A stretch of DNA of 5,122 nucleotides from an uncultured Lachnospiraceae bacterium. GTDB taxonomy: Bacteria > Bacillota > Clostridia > Lachnospirales > Lachnospiraceae. A model generated the notes under the pieces. That model was not told the origin of the DNA. It searched no databases and was given only the letters and a program-made list of their open reading frames with translations. The stretch spans positions 1-5,122 of the forward strand of contig CAJTYN010000197.1 in NCBI GenBank assembly GCA_910584115.1, given 5' to 3'. Made by a program: the position numbers and the translations under genes. Positions within the stretch are counted from its first letter, which is position 1. Every line of letters begins with the position of its first letter. Of this stretch, positions 1-5,122 are shown piece after piece.

Positions 1-162
1 TTCGAACGGCTGGAGGGGGTGAGGGATGTGACCGTCAACGGGAAGAGGATCCTGTTCACCACCATGCTCACCGGGGAGCCGGTGGATGTTGGGACGGATG
101 AGGCGGGCATCTACGAGATGGTGATCGAAGTAGCGTTCTATCATGAGAGGAGGAGAGGGTGA
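1..162 (+). CDS. Tail terminator / minor capsid-like protein, 3' end only
   Basis: This reading frame is open from the first base and ends at TGA 160-162, leaving 53 C-terminal residues of a protein whose start lies outside the window. The visible part alternates hydrophobic and polar residues (VTVNGKRILFTTML, then YEMVIEVAFYHERRRG), which suggests beta strands ending in a basic tail. In siphovirus late operons the gene directly before the major tail protein is usually the tail terminator or a head-tail completion (minor capsid) protein, and a C-terminal strand of the type Y.m.ie..fyh fits such small proteins. The role is inferred from position and this short segment only; no diagnostic motif is visible. 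Its stop overlaps the next start by one base (TGATG), so the two genes are probably translationally coupled. Confidence 0.6.
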   Translation, partial: FERLEGVRDVTVNGKRILFTTMLTGEPVDVGTDEAGIYEMVIEVAFYHERRRG

Positions 163-653
163 TGAAAAGAATGAGGGTACCGATGGATATACAGAAATTC
201 GCGTCCGGCGATGCGGGTACGTCTGGTGTATATCCCTGCTATACGAACCAGTTCCAGATCGACGCGTCAGCATCCGGCACGGCCTCTATGGTCAGCATCG
301 CGGATTGTGAGACGTTCGGTGTATCGTTCGACAACGGGATCGAGGAGTGGTCGCCGTTCGATCAGGAAGGCTGGGGGCGCAGGTTGATGACCGGGAAATC
401 CGTGACCATATCCGTTACAGCGAAGAGGAACGTGGGGGACCCGGGAAATGATGCAGTGGCAGCGCTGGCATGGAAGAACGGGCGCAGCGCGGAGAGGGAT
501 TTCCAGTGGACATTCCCCGATGGTACGGTCGTGAAGTTCGAGAGCGCGGTCATCAACGTAACGAACATCGGGGCTGGGGATTCCACGGCGGTGGCACCGC
601 TGGAATTTGAGGTCATGAGCAATGGAAAACCGATCGTCACTCCGGCAGCGTAA
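162..653 (+). CDS. Major tail protein (tail tube subunit)
   Basis: This 163-residue protein resembles the tail tube proteins of Clostridia siphoviruses. These assemble as stacked rings around the tape measure and form the DNA conduit. The characteristic stretch runs from about residue 50 to 110: ETFGVSFDNGIEEWSPFD, then EGWGRRLMTGKS, then a beta-rich part with KRNVGDPGND. It is followed by FQWTFPDGTVVKFESAVI and a C-terminal PLEFEVMSNGKPIVTP typical of the family. The length is normal for a small tube protein. ATG 162 is chosen because AGGAGG at 148-153 lies 8 bases upstream; GTG 159 is in frame but too close. A second in-frame ATG at 183, with GAGGG at 173-177, would give an MDIQKFA start reminiscent of the LQ-FA N-termini of some Firmicutes phage structural proteins. 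The gene begins inside the stop codon of the upstream gene. The recognition is from memory of family sequences and was not confirmed by a search. Confidence 0.88.
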   Translation: MKRMRVPMDIQKFASGDAGTSGVYPCYTNQFQIDASASGTASMVSIADCETFGVSFDNGIEEWSPFDQEGWGRRLMTGKSVTISVTAKRNVGDPGNDAVAALAWKNGRSAERDFQWTFPDGTVVKFESAVINVTNIGAGDSTAVAPLEFEVMSNGKPIVTPAA

Positions 654-663
654 GGATGCCGGA
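641..663 (+). terminator. Hairpin at the tube gene stop codon, possible attenuator
   Basis: TCCGGCA (641-647) and TGCCGGA (657-663) form a perfect 7-bp stem with a 9-base loop that holds the TAA stop (651-653) of the major tail protein. A short T-rich stretch, TCTTTTA (664-670), follows. The arrangement resembles a weak intrinsic terminator or an mRNA 3'-end stabiliser. The T-run is interrupted and short, so termination would be partial at best. Such an element would let the abundant tube protein outnumber the chaperone and tape measure. The stem is seen directly; the function is inferred. Confidence 0.4.
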
Positions 664-685
664 TCTTTTATAAGGAGAAAAAAAC

Positions 686-1003
686 ATGGCAAGAGTAGTG
701 GATATCACAGAGAGACTGAGTTTTGATGAGAACCCCAGGCTGGTCATCAGGGGCCAGGAGATCGAGGTGAACGCGGACGCTTCCACGGTGTTGAGGATGA
801 TGGGTGCGTTCAAGGATAAAGGAGAGCTGGAGAGCGTCATGGAGATGTATGGCCTGCTGTTCAGTGAAGAGGACAGGGAGACGATTGAAGGGATGGGACT
901 CTCGTTCAAGGATCTGCAGGTGGTCATCGAGACAGCTATGGGGCTCGTCACAGGGGATGATGACGCCGAGGGGGAGCCGGGGACCCGTACTACGACCTCA
1001 TAG
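686..1003 (+). CDS. Tail assembly chaperone (lambda gpG-like role)
   Basis: This small acidic protein of 105 residues lies between the major tail protein and the tape measure, the standard place for the tail assembly chaperone that binds the tape measure and keeps it competent for tube polymerisation. The sequence shows an N-terminal beta segment (LVIRGQEIEVNADASTVLRMM), a charged helical middle (GELESVMEMYGLLFSEEDRE) and a helix SFKDLQVVIETAMGLVTG, which is typical of Firmicutes phage chaperones. The last residues after GDDDAEGE (PGTRTTTS) look like out-of-frame translation and are not family-like. AAGGAG at 672-677 lies 8 bases before the ATG. The stop TAG 1001-1003 lies inside a second open frame at -1 relative to this one, as expected for G/GT frameshift pairs. 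The function is inferred from gene order, size and sequence character. Confidence 0.8.
   Translation: MARVVDITERLSFDENPRLVIRGQEIEVNADASTVLRMMGAFKDKGELESVMEMYGLLFSEEDRETIEGMGLSFKDLQVVIETAMGLVTGDDDAEGEPGTRTTTS
970..976 (+). promoter_or_regulatory. Candidate -1 frameshift slip site (GGGGGAG)
   Basis: In the chaperone frame the codons here are GAG-GGG-GAG, so the P-site glycine tRNA on GGG (971-973) can re-pair perfectly with GGG (970-972). The next codon is then GGA 973-975 in the downstream frame. The shift must happen after the -1 frame stop TGA at 961-963 and before the zero-frame TAG at 1001-1003, which leaves only this G-run and a second one, GGGGACC at 979-985. The first is preferred because it sits 7 bases before a predicted stem. 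It is not a textbook X-XXY-YYZ heptamer, since the A-site GAG tRNA would match GGA only at the first position. Confidence 0.5.
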
Positions 1004-1323
1004 ATGACTTCGACCTGATCGTGTCGTCCTTCCAGTCGCAGTACGGGCTGCGTTTATCGAGAGAGTTCAGGGCCGGGATGAAGTGGGCGGAGTTCAGGAG
1101 CCTGCTGGTGGGGATTGCCCCTGACACGGCCTTGGGGCGGATCGTGAGCATCCGGGCGGAGACCGACAAGGAGGTCCTGAAGCGCTTCAGCAAGGAGCAG
1201 CGCAGGATCCGCAATGAGTGGATGCAGCGCCGGGCGCGGGGAGTGGCCCCGCAGCAGACGGAGGCGTTCCTGGAGCAGCTCAGGCAGACGTTCATCAGTA
1301 TGGCAGGGGGTGGACAGCATTGA
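973..1323 (+). CDS. Frameshift extension of the tail chaperone (T-like part of a GT fusion)
   Basis: This frame is -1 relative to the chaperone and is open from 964 to TGA 1321-1323. Its coding character starts before any usable start codon: GDPYYDLIDDFDLIVSSFQ lies upstream of or across GTG 1021, which has no Shine-Dalgarno sequence, and the first in-frame ATG is at 1078, inside the domain. The best reading is therefore a product begun at 686 that shifts back one base near 970-985, giving a fusion of 212 residues. The domain is helical and strongly basic (VGIAPDTALGRIVSIRAETD, then LKRFSKEQRRIRNEWMQRRA) and carries Trp/Phe residues such as MKWAEFRSLL. In lambda the gpGT extension contacts the tube subunit gpV while the G part binds the tape measure; the same division is inferred here. 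A conventional annotation may show it as a separate gene starting at GTG 1021. Confidence 0.75.
   Translation, partial: GAGDPYYDLIDDFDLIVSSFQSQYGLRLSREFRAGMKWAEFRSLLVGIAPDTALGRIVSIRAETDKEVLKRFSKEQRRIRNEWMQRRARGVAPQQTEAFLEQLRQTFISMAGGGQH
984..1047 (+). promoter_or_regulatory. Candidate frameshift-stimulating RNA stem
   Basis: CCCGTACT (984-991) is the exact reverse complement of AGTACGGG (1040-1047), giving an 8-bp stem. Directly inside it, ACGAC (992-996) can pair with GTCGT (1023-1027), leaving a 12-base bulge (1028-1039) on the 3' side. The stem starts 7 bases after the GGGGGAG slip site, within the usual spacing for elements that pause ribosomes at -1 shift sites. The pairing is read directly from the sequence; its stability and role are inferred. 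Confidence 0.4.
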
Positions 1324-1468
1324 GAGACAGAAAGTGAGATGCCCTCATTGCGGGCACGCGCAGAATATACAGTATGCCCCGGATGCAGAATGCCGGGGTG
1401 TATTCTTTAAATGCCGCGCAAGGCAGTGTAGGAAGATATTTGAGATAAGGATCAGAAAAGACAAGTAG
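1310..1468 (+). CDS. Small Cys4 zinc-ribbon protein, Ogr/Delta-like cysteine spacing
   Basis: This 52-residue basic protein contains CPHC at residues 11-14 and KCRARQC at 34-40. The pattern is C-x2-C-x20-C-x4-C, close to the C-x2-C-x22-C-x4-C zinc finger of the P2 Ogr / P4 Delta late-gene activators. A further Cys is at residue 28. The aromatic/basic stretch after the last Cys (RKIFEIRIRKDK) also recalls Ogr. Ogr proteins are longer (about 72 residues) and act on sigma-70 RNA polymerase at P2 late promoters, so only the fold is suggested, not that function. It could instead be an RNA- or DNA-binding or structural zinc protein. The start is uncertain. GTG 1310 overlaps the stop of the upstream frame by 14 bases and has a poor ribosome-binding site. 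ATT 1319 would be better spaced from AGGGGG (1305-1310), and GTG 1334 would begin just before CPHC. Translational coupling is likely. Confidence 0.72.
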   Translation: MDSIERQKVRCPHCGHAQNIQYAPDAECRGVFFKCRARQCRKIFEIRIRKDK

Positions 1469-1481
1469 TGCCATGTGCCGA

Positions 1482-1501
1482 TGCCTTTAGGACAGAAGGC
1501 A
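1482..1501 (+). promoter_or_regulatory. Hairpin masking a ribosome-binding site before the tape measure gene
   Basis: TGCCTT (1482-1487) pairs perfectly with AAGGCA (1496-1501), with one more possible G-T pair inside and a 6-base loop. The 3' arm contains the AGAAGG Shine-Dalgarno-like sequence (1494-1499) and abuts the second candidate site, AGGTGG (1501-1506), that serves ATG 1512. When folded, the structure could reduce tape measure translation. Tape measure is needed in only a few copies per virion. The pairing is seen; the regulation is inferred. Confidence 0.3.
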
Positions 1502-1511
1502 GGTGGCGGAT

Positions 1512-4500
1512 ATGTCAGCATTCAGTGTGGGCCAGATCGGCCTCGATCTGGTCGTAAATAGGAACAGCTTTGACAGACAGATGTCGGGCATCCAGGGCAC
1601 CGCAAAGAAAGCGGGCGCCGCGCTGGCGTCGGCCTTTGCCGTCAAGAAACTGGCGGACTTTGGGAGACAGTGCCTGGAGCTGGGTTCAGACCTCCAGGAA
1701 GTCCAGAACGTGGTGGATGTGACCTTCACAACGATGGCGGATAAGGTCGACAGTTTCGCTAAGAAGGCCGCTGTGTCCGCCGGGCTGTCCGAGACGATGG
1801 CTAAACAGTACGCCGGGACGTTCGGCGCGATGGCCAAGTCCTTTGGGTTTGCGGAAAAGGATGCCTATGAGATGTCGACGGCATTGACACAGCTGTCCGG
1901 CGACGTGGCTTCTTTTTATAACATCTCCCAGGATGAGGCGTACACGAAGCTGAAGTCCGTGTTCACGGGGGAGACGGAGACGCTCAAGGACCTGGGTGTC
2001 GTCATGACCCAGGCAGCCCTGGACCAGTATGCAGTGTCGAAAGGGATCGGCAAGACCACCCAACAGATGACGGAGCAGGAAAAGGTCGCCCTGCGTTACC
2101 GGTTCGTCATGGATCAGTTGTCCAGCGCGTCCGGGGATTTCATCCGCACGTCGGACGGATGGGCGAACCAGGTCCGCGTCTTGAAGTTGCAGTTCGACAG
2201 TCTGAAGGCCACGGTCGGACAGGGGCTGATCAACCTGCTCACGCCCGCGATCAAGGGGATCAATGCGCTCCTGGGCAAGCTGTCCACCCTCGCAGAGGCT
2301 TTTAAGTCCTTTACGGAACTCATCACGGGGAAAAAGTCCTCCGGCCAAGGGAGCGGGATATCCGCATTATCCGGCGCGGCCGCTGATGCCAGCACGGGAC
2401 TCACCGATGCGGCAGGCTCCGCTGACGATCTTGCGGACAATACTTCCAGTGTGGGGAAGGCCGCAAAGAAGGCGGCCAAAGAGATGCGTGCCCTGATGGG
2501 CTTTGACCAGATAAGCAAGCTGGCTGAGCCTTCGAGTGAGGATACCGACGACGCAGAGCCTTCAGGAAATGTCTCTATACCGTTGGGGGAGGCTGTGGAC
2601 TACGGATCCCTGGCGAAAGGCGACACAGCTGTGGATGAGCTGAACGGTAAATTCTCGAAACTTTTTGAGAACATCAAAAACGGGATCCAGCCTACCGTCG
2701 ACGCACTGAAAAAGCTATGGGACGAAGGACTCTCGAGACTAGGGGGATTTGCCTGGGGCACGCTGAAAGATTTCTGGGAAAACTTTCTAAAGCCGGTCGG
2801 TGCGTGGATGTTGGGGGATGACTCAGGCCTGCCCAGGTTTTTCAATATCACAAACGACATATTGAACGGCATCGACTGGGACAGGCTGAGGAGCTCACTT
2901 TCGGATCTTTACGAGGCTCTGCAAAAACCCGCGCAGTTCACATGGACTGCCCTTATGGACTTCTATGAGAGTTTCTTAAAGCCGATTGCGGTGTGGACGA
3001 TGGGTGAAGGGATACCCAGATTCGTTGATGCGCTGACAAAAGGTCTTAACGCAGTCGATTATGGCAAGATAAACGGTGCTCTAAAAGATCTATGGGACTC
3101 TCTGGCTCCTTTTGCGATGAATATCGGAGAGGGCTTGCTCTGGTTCTGGGAGAATGTCCTAGTCCCATTGGGGACGTGGGTGGCGAATGAAGTCGTCCCG
3201 CGTTTTCTGGACACTCTGGCGATCGCCGTTGAGGGCGTGAACAATATCATCGAGGCATTGAAGCCGCTGTTCCAATGGTTCTGGGATACCGTGCTACAGC
3301 CTCTGGCGGAATGGACAGGAGGCTTGTTCCTAACTGCATGGGATGGTATCAACAGTGCATTGAAGAGCTTTTCAGATTGGTGTGCGGAACATCCTGGGGC
3401 CATAGAGAATATGGCTGTCATCATAGGTTCATTCTTCGCCGCTTGGAAGATCACTTCCTTAGTTGCGGGCATAGTGGGCTTGGTATCTAAGATAGATAGT
3501 TTAGCGGGGGTAGTGGTGGGCAAACTCGGCGGCCTGGTGGGGACCGTGTTCAATCCGTGGACGCTGGCCATCGGTGCTGTCATAGCAGTCGGAGTCCTGT
3601 TATGGAAAAATTGGGATACGATCAAGGAAAAAGCAGGCCAACTGAAAGATTGGGTGGTGGAGAAATCTCGGGCGTTAAAAGACGGCGCGGTGGAGGCGTT
3701 CACTGGCCTAAAGGATAAAGTCGGGAACCTCATGGGGACCTTGAGCGGTAGCGTGAAAGATAAGTGGCAGGATATAAAAGGTAGCTCCAAGAAATTGGAT
3801 AGTTGGCTCACAGATGTGTTCAAACATGATTGGACGGAGAATTTCGGTGCGTTTGGGAATGTGATAAACGGATTTTCAAAAACGGTCTCAGATAAATGGA
3901 CGGCCGTCAAGAAGATCTTCACCGGGATGACTACTTTTTTATCCGGCGTGTTTTCTGGGAACTGGGATAGAGCATGGAGCGGCATCAAGACAGCGTTTGA
4001 AGGAGTATGGCAAGGATTTTCCGCTACGGTAAAGACCCCGATCAATGCGATCATCGGTATGATCAACGGGTTACTGAGAGGCGTACAGACTATGCAGAAC
4101 GGCATCGCCGGTGCCTTGAACGATCTGAGGATCGACGTGCCGGACTGGCTGCAAGGCTTGACCGGGATCAGCAGTCTGGGATTTAACCTGGGATACTGGA
4201 CGGCACCCCAGATACCATATCTTGCAGAAGGCGGCTTCGTGAGGAAGAACACCCCACAGCTCGCCATGATCGGTGACAACCGGCACCAGGGAGAGGTCGT
4301 GGCCCCGGAAGGGAAGCTGCAGGAGATGGTGGAAGCTGCTGTGAGGGCCGCGGGCAGCGGCCTGACCCGGCAGGATCTGGAGGCTGTGCTGGACAAGGTC
4401 GTCCTGCGTCTCGTAGCGGCCCTGGGACAGCTGGGTTTCTATGTGGACTCAGAGGATTTGGCCAGGGCAGTGCAGAGGGGGATGGAACGCCTCGATCGGC

Positions 4501-4526
4501 GGTATAACCCTGTGACGTTCAACTGA
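1512..4526 (+). CDS. Phage tail tape measure protein
   Basis: This is by far the longest gene, encoding about 1004 residues. It sets tail length and is ejected ahead of DNA; at the usual ~1.5 Å per residue it would give a tail near 150 nm. Visible parts in order: an N-terminal conserved tape measure region (residues 1-270: IGLDLVVNRNSFDRQM, LQEVQNVVDVTFTTMADKV, and a helical part with SGDVASFYNISQDEAYTKL and FTGETETLKDLGVVMTQAAL); a low-complexity Ala/Ser/Asp linker (about 270-390); Trp/Pro-rich repeats (about 400-625); two hydrophobic segments (about 634-655 and 684-698) that may insert in the host membrane; a second Trp-rich zone (700-840) including GNWDRAW at 816-822; and a C-terminal motif with AEGGF at 905-909 and MIGDNRHQGEVVAPEG at 919-934, common at tape measure ends. 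ATG 1512 is chosen because AGGTGG (1501-1506) is 5 bases upstream. GTG 1503 is in frame and would add three residues, but the nearby AGAAGG is too close to it. Codon use changes sharply between about 2600 and 4080. Confidence 0.95.
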   Translation: MSAFSVGQIGLDLVVNRNSFDRQMSGIQGTAKKAGAALASAFAVKKLADFGRQCLELGSDLQEVQNVVDVTFTTMADKVDSFAKKAAVSAGLSETMAKQYAGTFGAMAKSFGFAEKDAYEMSTALTQLSGDVASFYNISQDEAYTKLKSVFTGETETLKDLGVVMTQAALDQYAVSKGIGKTTQQMTEQEKVALRYRFVMDQLSSASGDFIRTSDGWANQVRVLKLQFDSLKATVGQGLINLLTPAIKGINALLGKLSTLAEAFKSFTELITGKKSSGQGSGISALSGAAADASTGLTDAAGSADDLADNTSSVGKAAKKAAKEMRALMGFDQISKLAEPSSEDTDDAEPSGNVSIPLGEAVDYGSLAKGDTAVDELNGKFSKLFENIKNGIQPTVDALKKLWDEGLSRLGGFAWGTLKDFWENFLKPVGAWMLGDDSGLPRFFNITNDILNGIDWDRLRSSLSDLYEALQKPAQFTWTALMDFYESFLKPIAVWTMGEGIPRFVDALTKGLNAVDYGKINGALKDLWDSLAPFAMNIGEGLLWFWENVLVPLGTWVANEVVPRFLDTLAIAVEGVNNIIEALKPLFQWFWDTVLQPLAEWTGGLFLTAWDGINSALKSFSDWCAEHPGAIENMAVIIGSFFAAWKITSLVAGIVGLVSKIDSLAGVVVGKLGGLVGTVFNPWTLAIGAVIAVGVLLWKNWDTIKEKAGQLKDWVVEKSRALKDGAVEAFTGLKDKVGNLMGTLSGSVKDKWQDIKGSSKKLDSWLTDVFKHDWTENFGAFGNVINGFSKTVSDKWTAVKKIFTGMTTFLSGVFSGNWDRAWSGIKTAFEGVWQGFSATVKTPINAIIGMINGLLRGVQTMQNGIAGALNDLRIDVPDWLQGLTGISSLGFNLGYWTAPQIPYLAEGGFVRKNTPQLAMIGDNRHQGEVVAPEGKLQEMVEAAVRAAGSGLTRQDLEAVLDKVVLRLVAALGQLGFYVDSEDLARAVQRGMERLDRRYNPVTFN
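2700..3390 (+). repeat. Degenerate Trp/Pro-rich protein repeats inside the tape measure gene
   Basis: Four diverged copies of the motif F-[WY]-[ED]-x2-[FV]-L-x-P-[IVL]-x2-W begin at bases 2772, 2961, 3144 and 3279, spaced 63, 61 and 45 codons apart. The first three copies are followed by PRF and then a helix of the type d.L...l..id...i...L..L. Copies read FWENFLKPVGAW, FYESFLKPIAVW, FWENVLVPLGTW and FWDTVLQPLAEW. They are recognisable only in protein; the DNA has diverged, so the duplication is old. Confidence 0.75.
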
Positions 4527-4545
4527 GAGGAAGGAGGGGAGGCCC

Positions 4546-4902
4546 ATGGCCCGGGCGATCCTGACCGCGGGAGGCATCGTCCTCCCCGCGCCCGTCTCCA
4601 TGACGGTGAACGATGAGATCATATGGAGTTCCGACACGGGCAGGACCATGTCGGGCCAGATGGTCGGGGATGTGGTGGCGGAGAAGAAGAACGTGGGCAT
4701 CAAGTGGGGATGCCTGCTGGAAGATGACGTCGTGACCATAAAGAGATGCCTGGTGCCTGGATTTTTCCCGGTCAGCTTCCGAGATGACGGTATGCTCATC
4801 ACGATATATACATATCGGGGGACGCTGAGCAAGGAACAACTGGGCTGGTTGGGCGGGGAGTTCTGGTACCGGAGTGTGAGCGTCGATATCATACAGAGGT
4901 GA
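4546..4902 (+). CDS. Conserved phage tail-module protein of unknown function (DUF6711-like)
   Basis: This 118-residue protein starts 19 bases after the tape measure stop, behind a strong AAGGAGG (4531-4537) with 8-base spacing. It is rich in predicted beta structure: an opening AGGIVLPAPVSMTVNDEII, a central segment with GRTMSGQMVGDVVAEKKNVGIKWG, then VTIKRCLVPGFFPVSFRD and ITIYTYRGTL, ending in FWYRSVSVDIIQR. The layout (hydrophobic opening with P-x-P, an R..sG.mv.dvv..k..i...W segment, then F-V-x-[FY]-x-D and an IYTYRG-like strand) resembles small proteins found directly after the tape measure in Firmicutes siphoviruses, some grouped as DUF6711. This assignment is from memory and not certain. 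Position suggests a distal-tail or tail-tip component. No enzyme motif is visible. Confidence 0.72.
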   Translation: MARAILTAGGIVLPAPVSMTVNDEIIWSSDTGRTMSGQMVGDVVAEKKNVGIKWGCLLEDDVVTIKRCLVPGFFPVSFRDDGMLITIYTYRGTLSKEQLGWLGGEFWYRSVSVDIIQR

Positions 4903-4908
4903 GTAGTC

Positions 4909-5122
4909 ATGATAAGCGTGAGCAAGGCTTTTAAGCAGGCAGTGACGGAGAACAGGGAGTATCTGCTGGATGTGGATATAGAGCTCCGGGACGGGACGCA
5001 GCTGGATATCGCAGAGATGGATCCGGAAGACCGCGATATCGTGGGAGGCGGACTCTCCTTCGACGACGCGGTCTCCTCAGACAACAACTTCGACATCGGG
5101 GCCGCGATCATCAACAAGTGTA
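4909..5122 (+). CDS. Tail/baseplate protein, N-terminal fragment
   Basis: The frame starts at ATG 4909, six bases after the previous stop, with AGGTGA (4897-4902) overlapping that stop and a 6-base spacer. It stays open to the window end, giving 71 complete codons. The start MISVSKAFKQAVTENREYLL, followed by a beta segment (DVDIELRDGTQLDI) and then GGGLSFDDAVSSDNNFDIGAAIINK, matches the N-terminal module of large tail-tip or baseplate proteins in Clostridia siphoviruses, where an ...eDAVS.dn.FdIGaaIi.k motif recurs. Such proteins join the distal tail to receptor-binding or host-wall-degrading parts. The actual role depends on the missing C-terminal region. It is probably translationally coupled to the upstream gene. 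Confidence 0.75.
   Translation, partial: MISVSKAFKQAVTENREYLLDVDIELRDGTQLDIAEMDPEDRDIVGGGLSFDDAVSSDNNFDIGAAIINKC

Noticed and set aside
979..985. GGGGACC as the main frameshift site
   Set aside because: It permits GGG-to-GGG re-pairing, but its last bases overlap the predicted stem at 984, leaving no spacer. It is kept only as an alternative to the run at 970-976.
978..987. CGGGGACCCG as a local hairpin
   Set aside because: The loop would be only two bases with a four-base arm, too tight to form; it also competes with the better long-range stem starting at 984.
804..1007. Alternative + strand open frame of 67 codons inside the chaperone gene
   Set aside because: Its translation is Arg/Trp/Ser-rich and non-family-like, in the third frame, with no ribosome-binding site; it is a shadow of the chaperone gene.
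1214..1309. Longer N-terminus for the zinc-ribbon protein, starting at 1214
   Set aside because: The added 32 residues are Arg/Ser-rich antiphase translation of the chaperone extension, with no ribosome-binding site; protein-like sequence begins only at about 1310.
1686..2348. Minus-strand open frame of 220 codons opposite the tape measure N-terminus
   Set aside because: It lies opposite the best conserved part of the tape measure protein; the translation is Arg/Leu/His-rich, as expected for antisense of GC-rich coding DNA.
3059..4396. Minus-strand open frame of 445 codons opposite the tape measure gene
   Set aside because: It lies entirely within a recognisable tape measure gene, its translation has no familiar domain and is compositionally odd (Pro/Ser/Cys-rich), and the + strand protein shows clear family motifs. 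It is a by-product of codon use.
4449..5117. Minus-strand open frame of 222 codons across the tape measure end and the next two genes
   Set aside because: It overlaps three + strand frames with good ribosome-binding sites and typical spacing, and its translation is Ser/Thr/Met-rich without recognisable motifs.

Overview
This window is a piece of the tail-morphogenesis module of a siphovirus (long, flexible, non-contractile tail), most likely a prophage of a moderately high-GC Clostridia host such as a Lachnospiraceae member. That host guess is inference. It rests on strong AGGAGG-type ribosome-binding sites, heavy use of AGG/AGA arginine codons alongside GC-rich codons, and tail proteins that resemble those of Firmicutes phages. 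All credible genes lie on the + strand and are packed with short gaps or overlaps, as in a late operon.

Layout: (1) 1-162, the 3' end of a tail-completion/terminator-like gene; (2) 162-653, major tail (tube) protein; (3) 641-663, a GC-rich hairpin across the stop codon of the tube gene with a short T-rich run, possibly an attenuator; (4) 686-1003, tail assembly chaperone (lambda G-like role), with an overlapping -1 frame open to 1323 that has no good start and reads as the T-like extension of a frameshift product; (5) 1310-1468, a 52-residue Cys4 zinc-ribbon protein with Ogr/Delta-like cysteine spacing; (6) 1512-4526, a tape measure protein of about 1004 residues; (7) 4546-4902, a 118-residue conserved tail-module protein; (8) 4909 to the window end, the N-terminus of a larger tail/baseplate protein.

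How the genes would work together: the chaperone and its frameshifted form coat the tape measure protein and recruit tube subunits. The tape measure sets tail length, the tube protein polymerises around it, the terminator-like protein caps the head-proximal end, and the last two genes probably build the distal tip.

No wholly new system is evident; this is a recognisable tail cassette. The points most worth a second look are the putative -1 frameshift signal (G-run, 7-nt spacer, 8-bp stem), the zinc-ribbon gene embedded between chaperone and tape measure, the change in codon use in the middle of the tape measure gene, its Trp/Pro-rich internal repeats, and two hairpins placed where they could tune expression. 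No tRNA, IS element, CRISPR array or minus-strand gene is supported, and no stretch over 300 bases lacks a gene.
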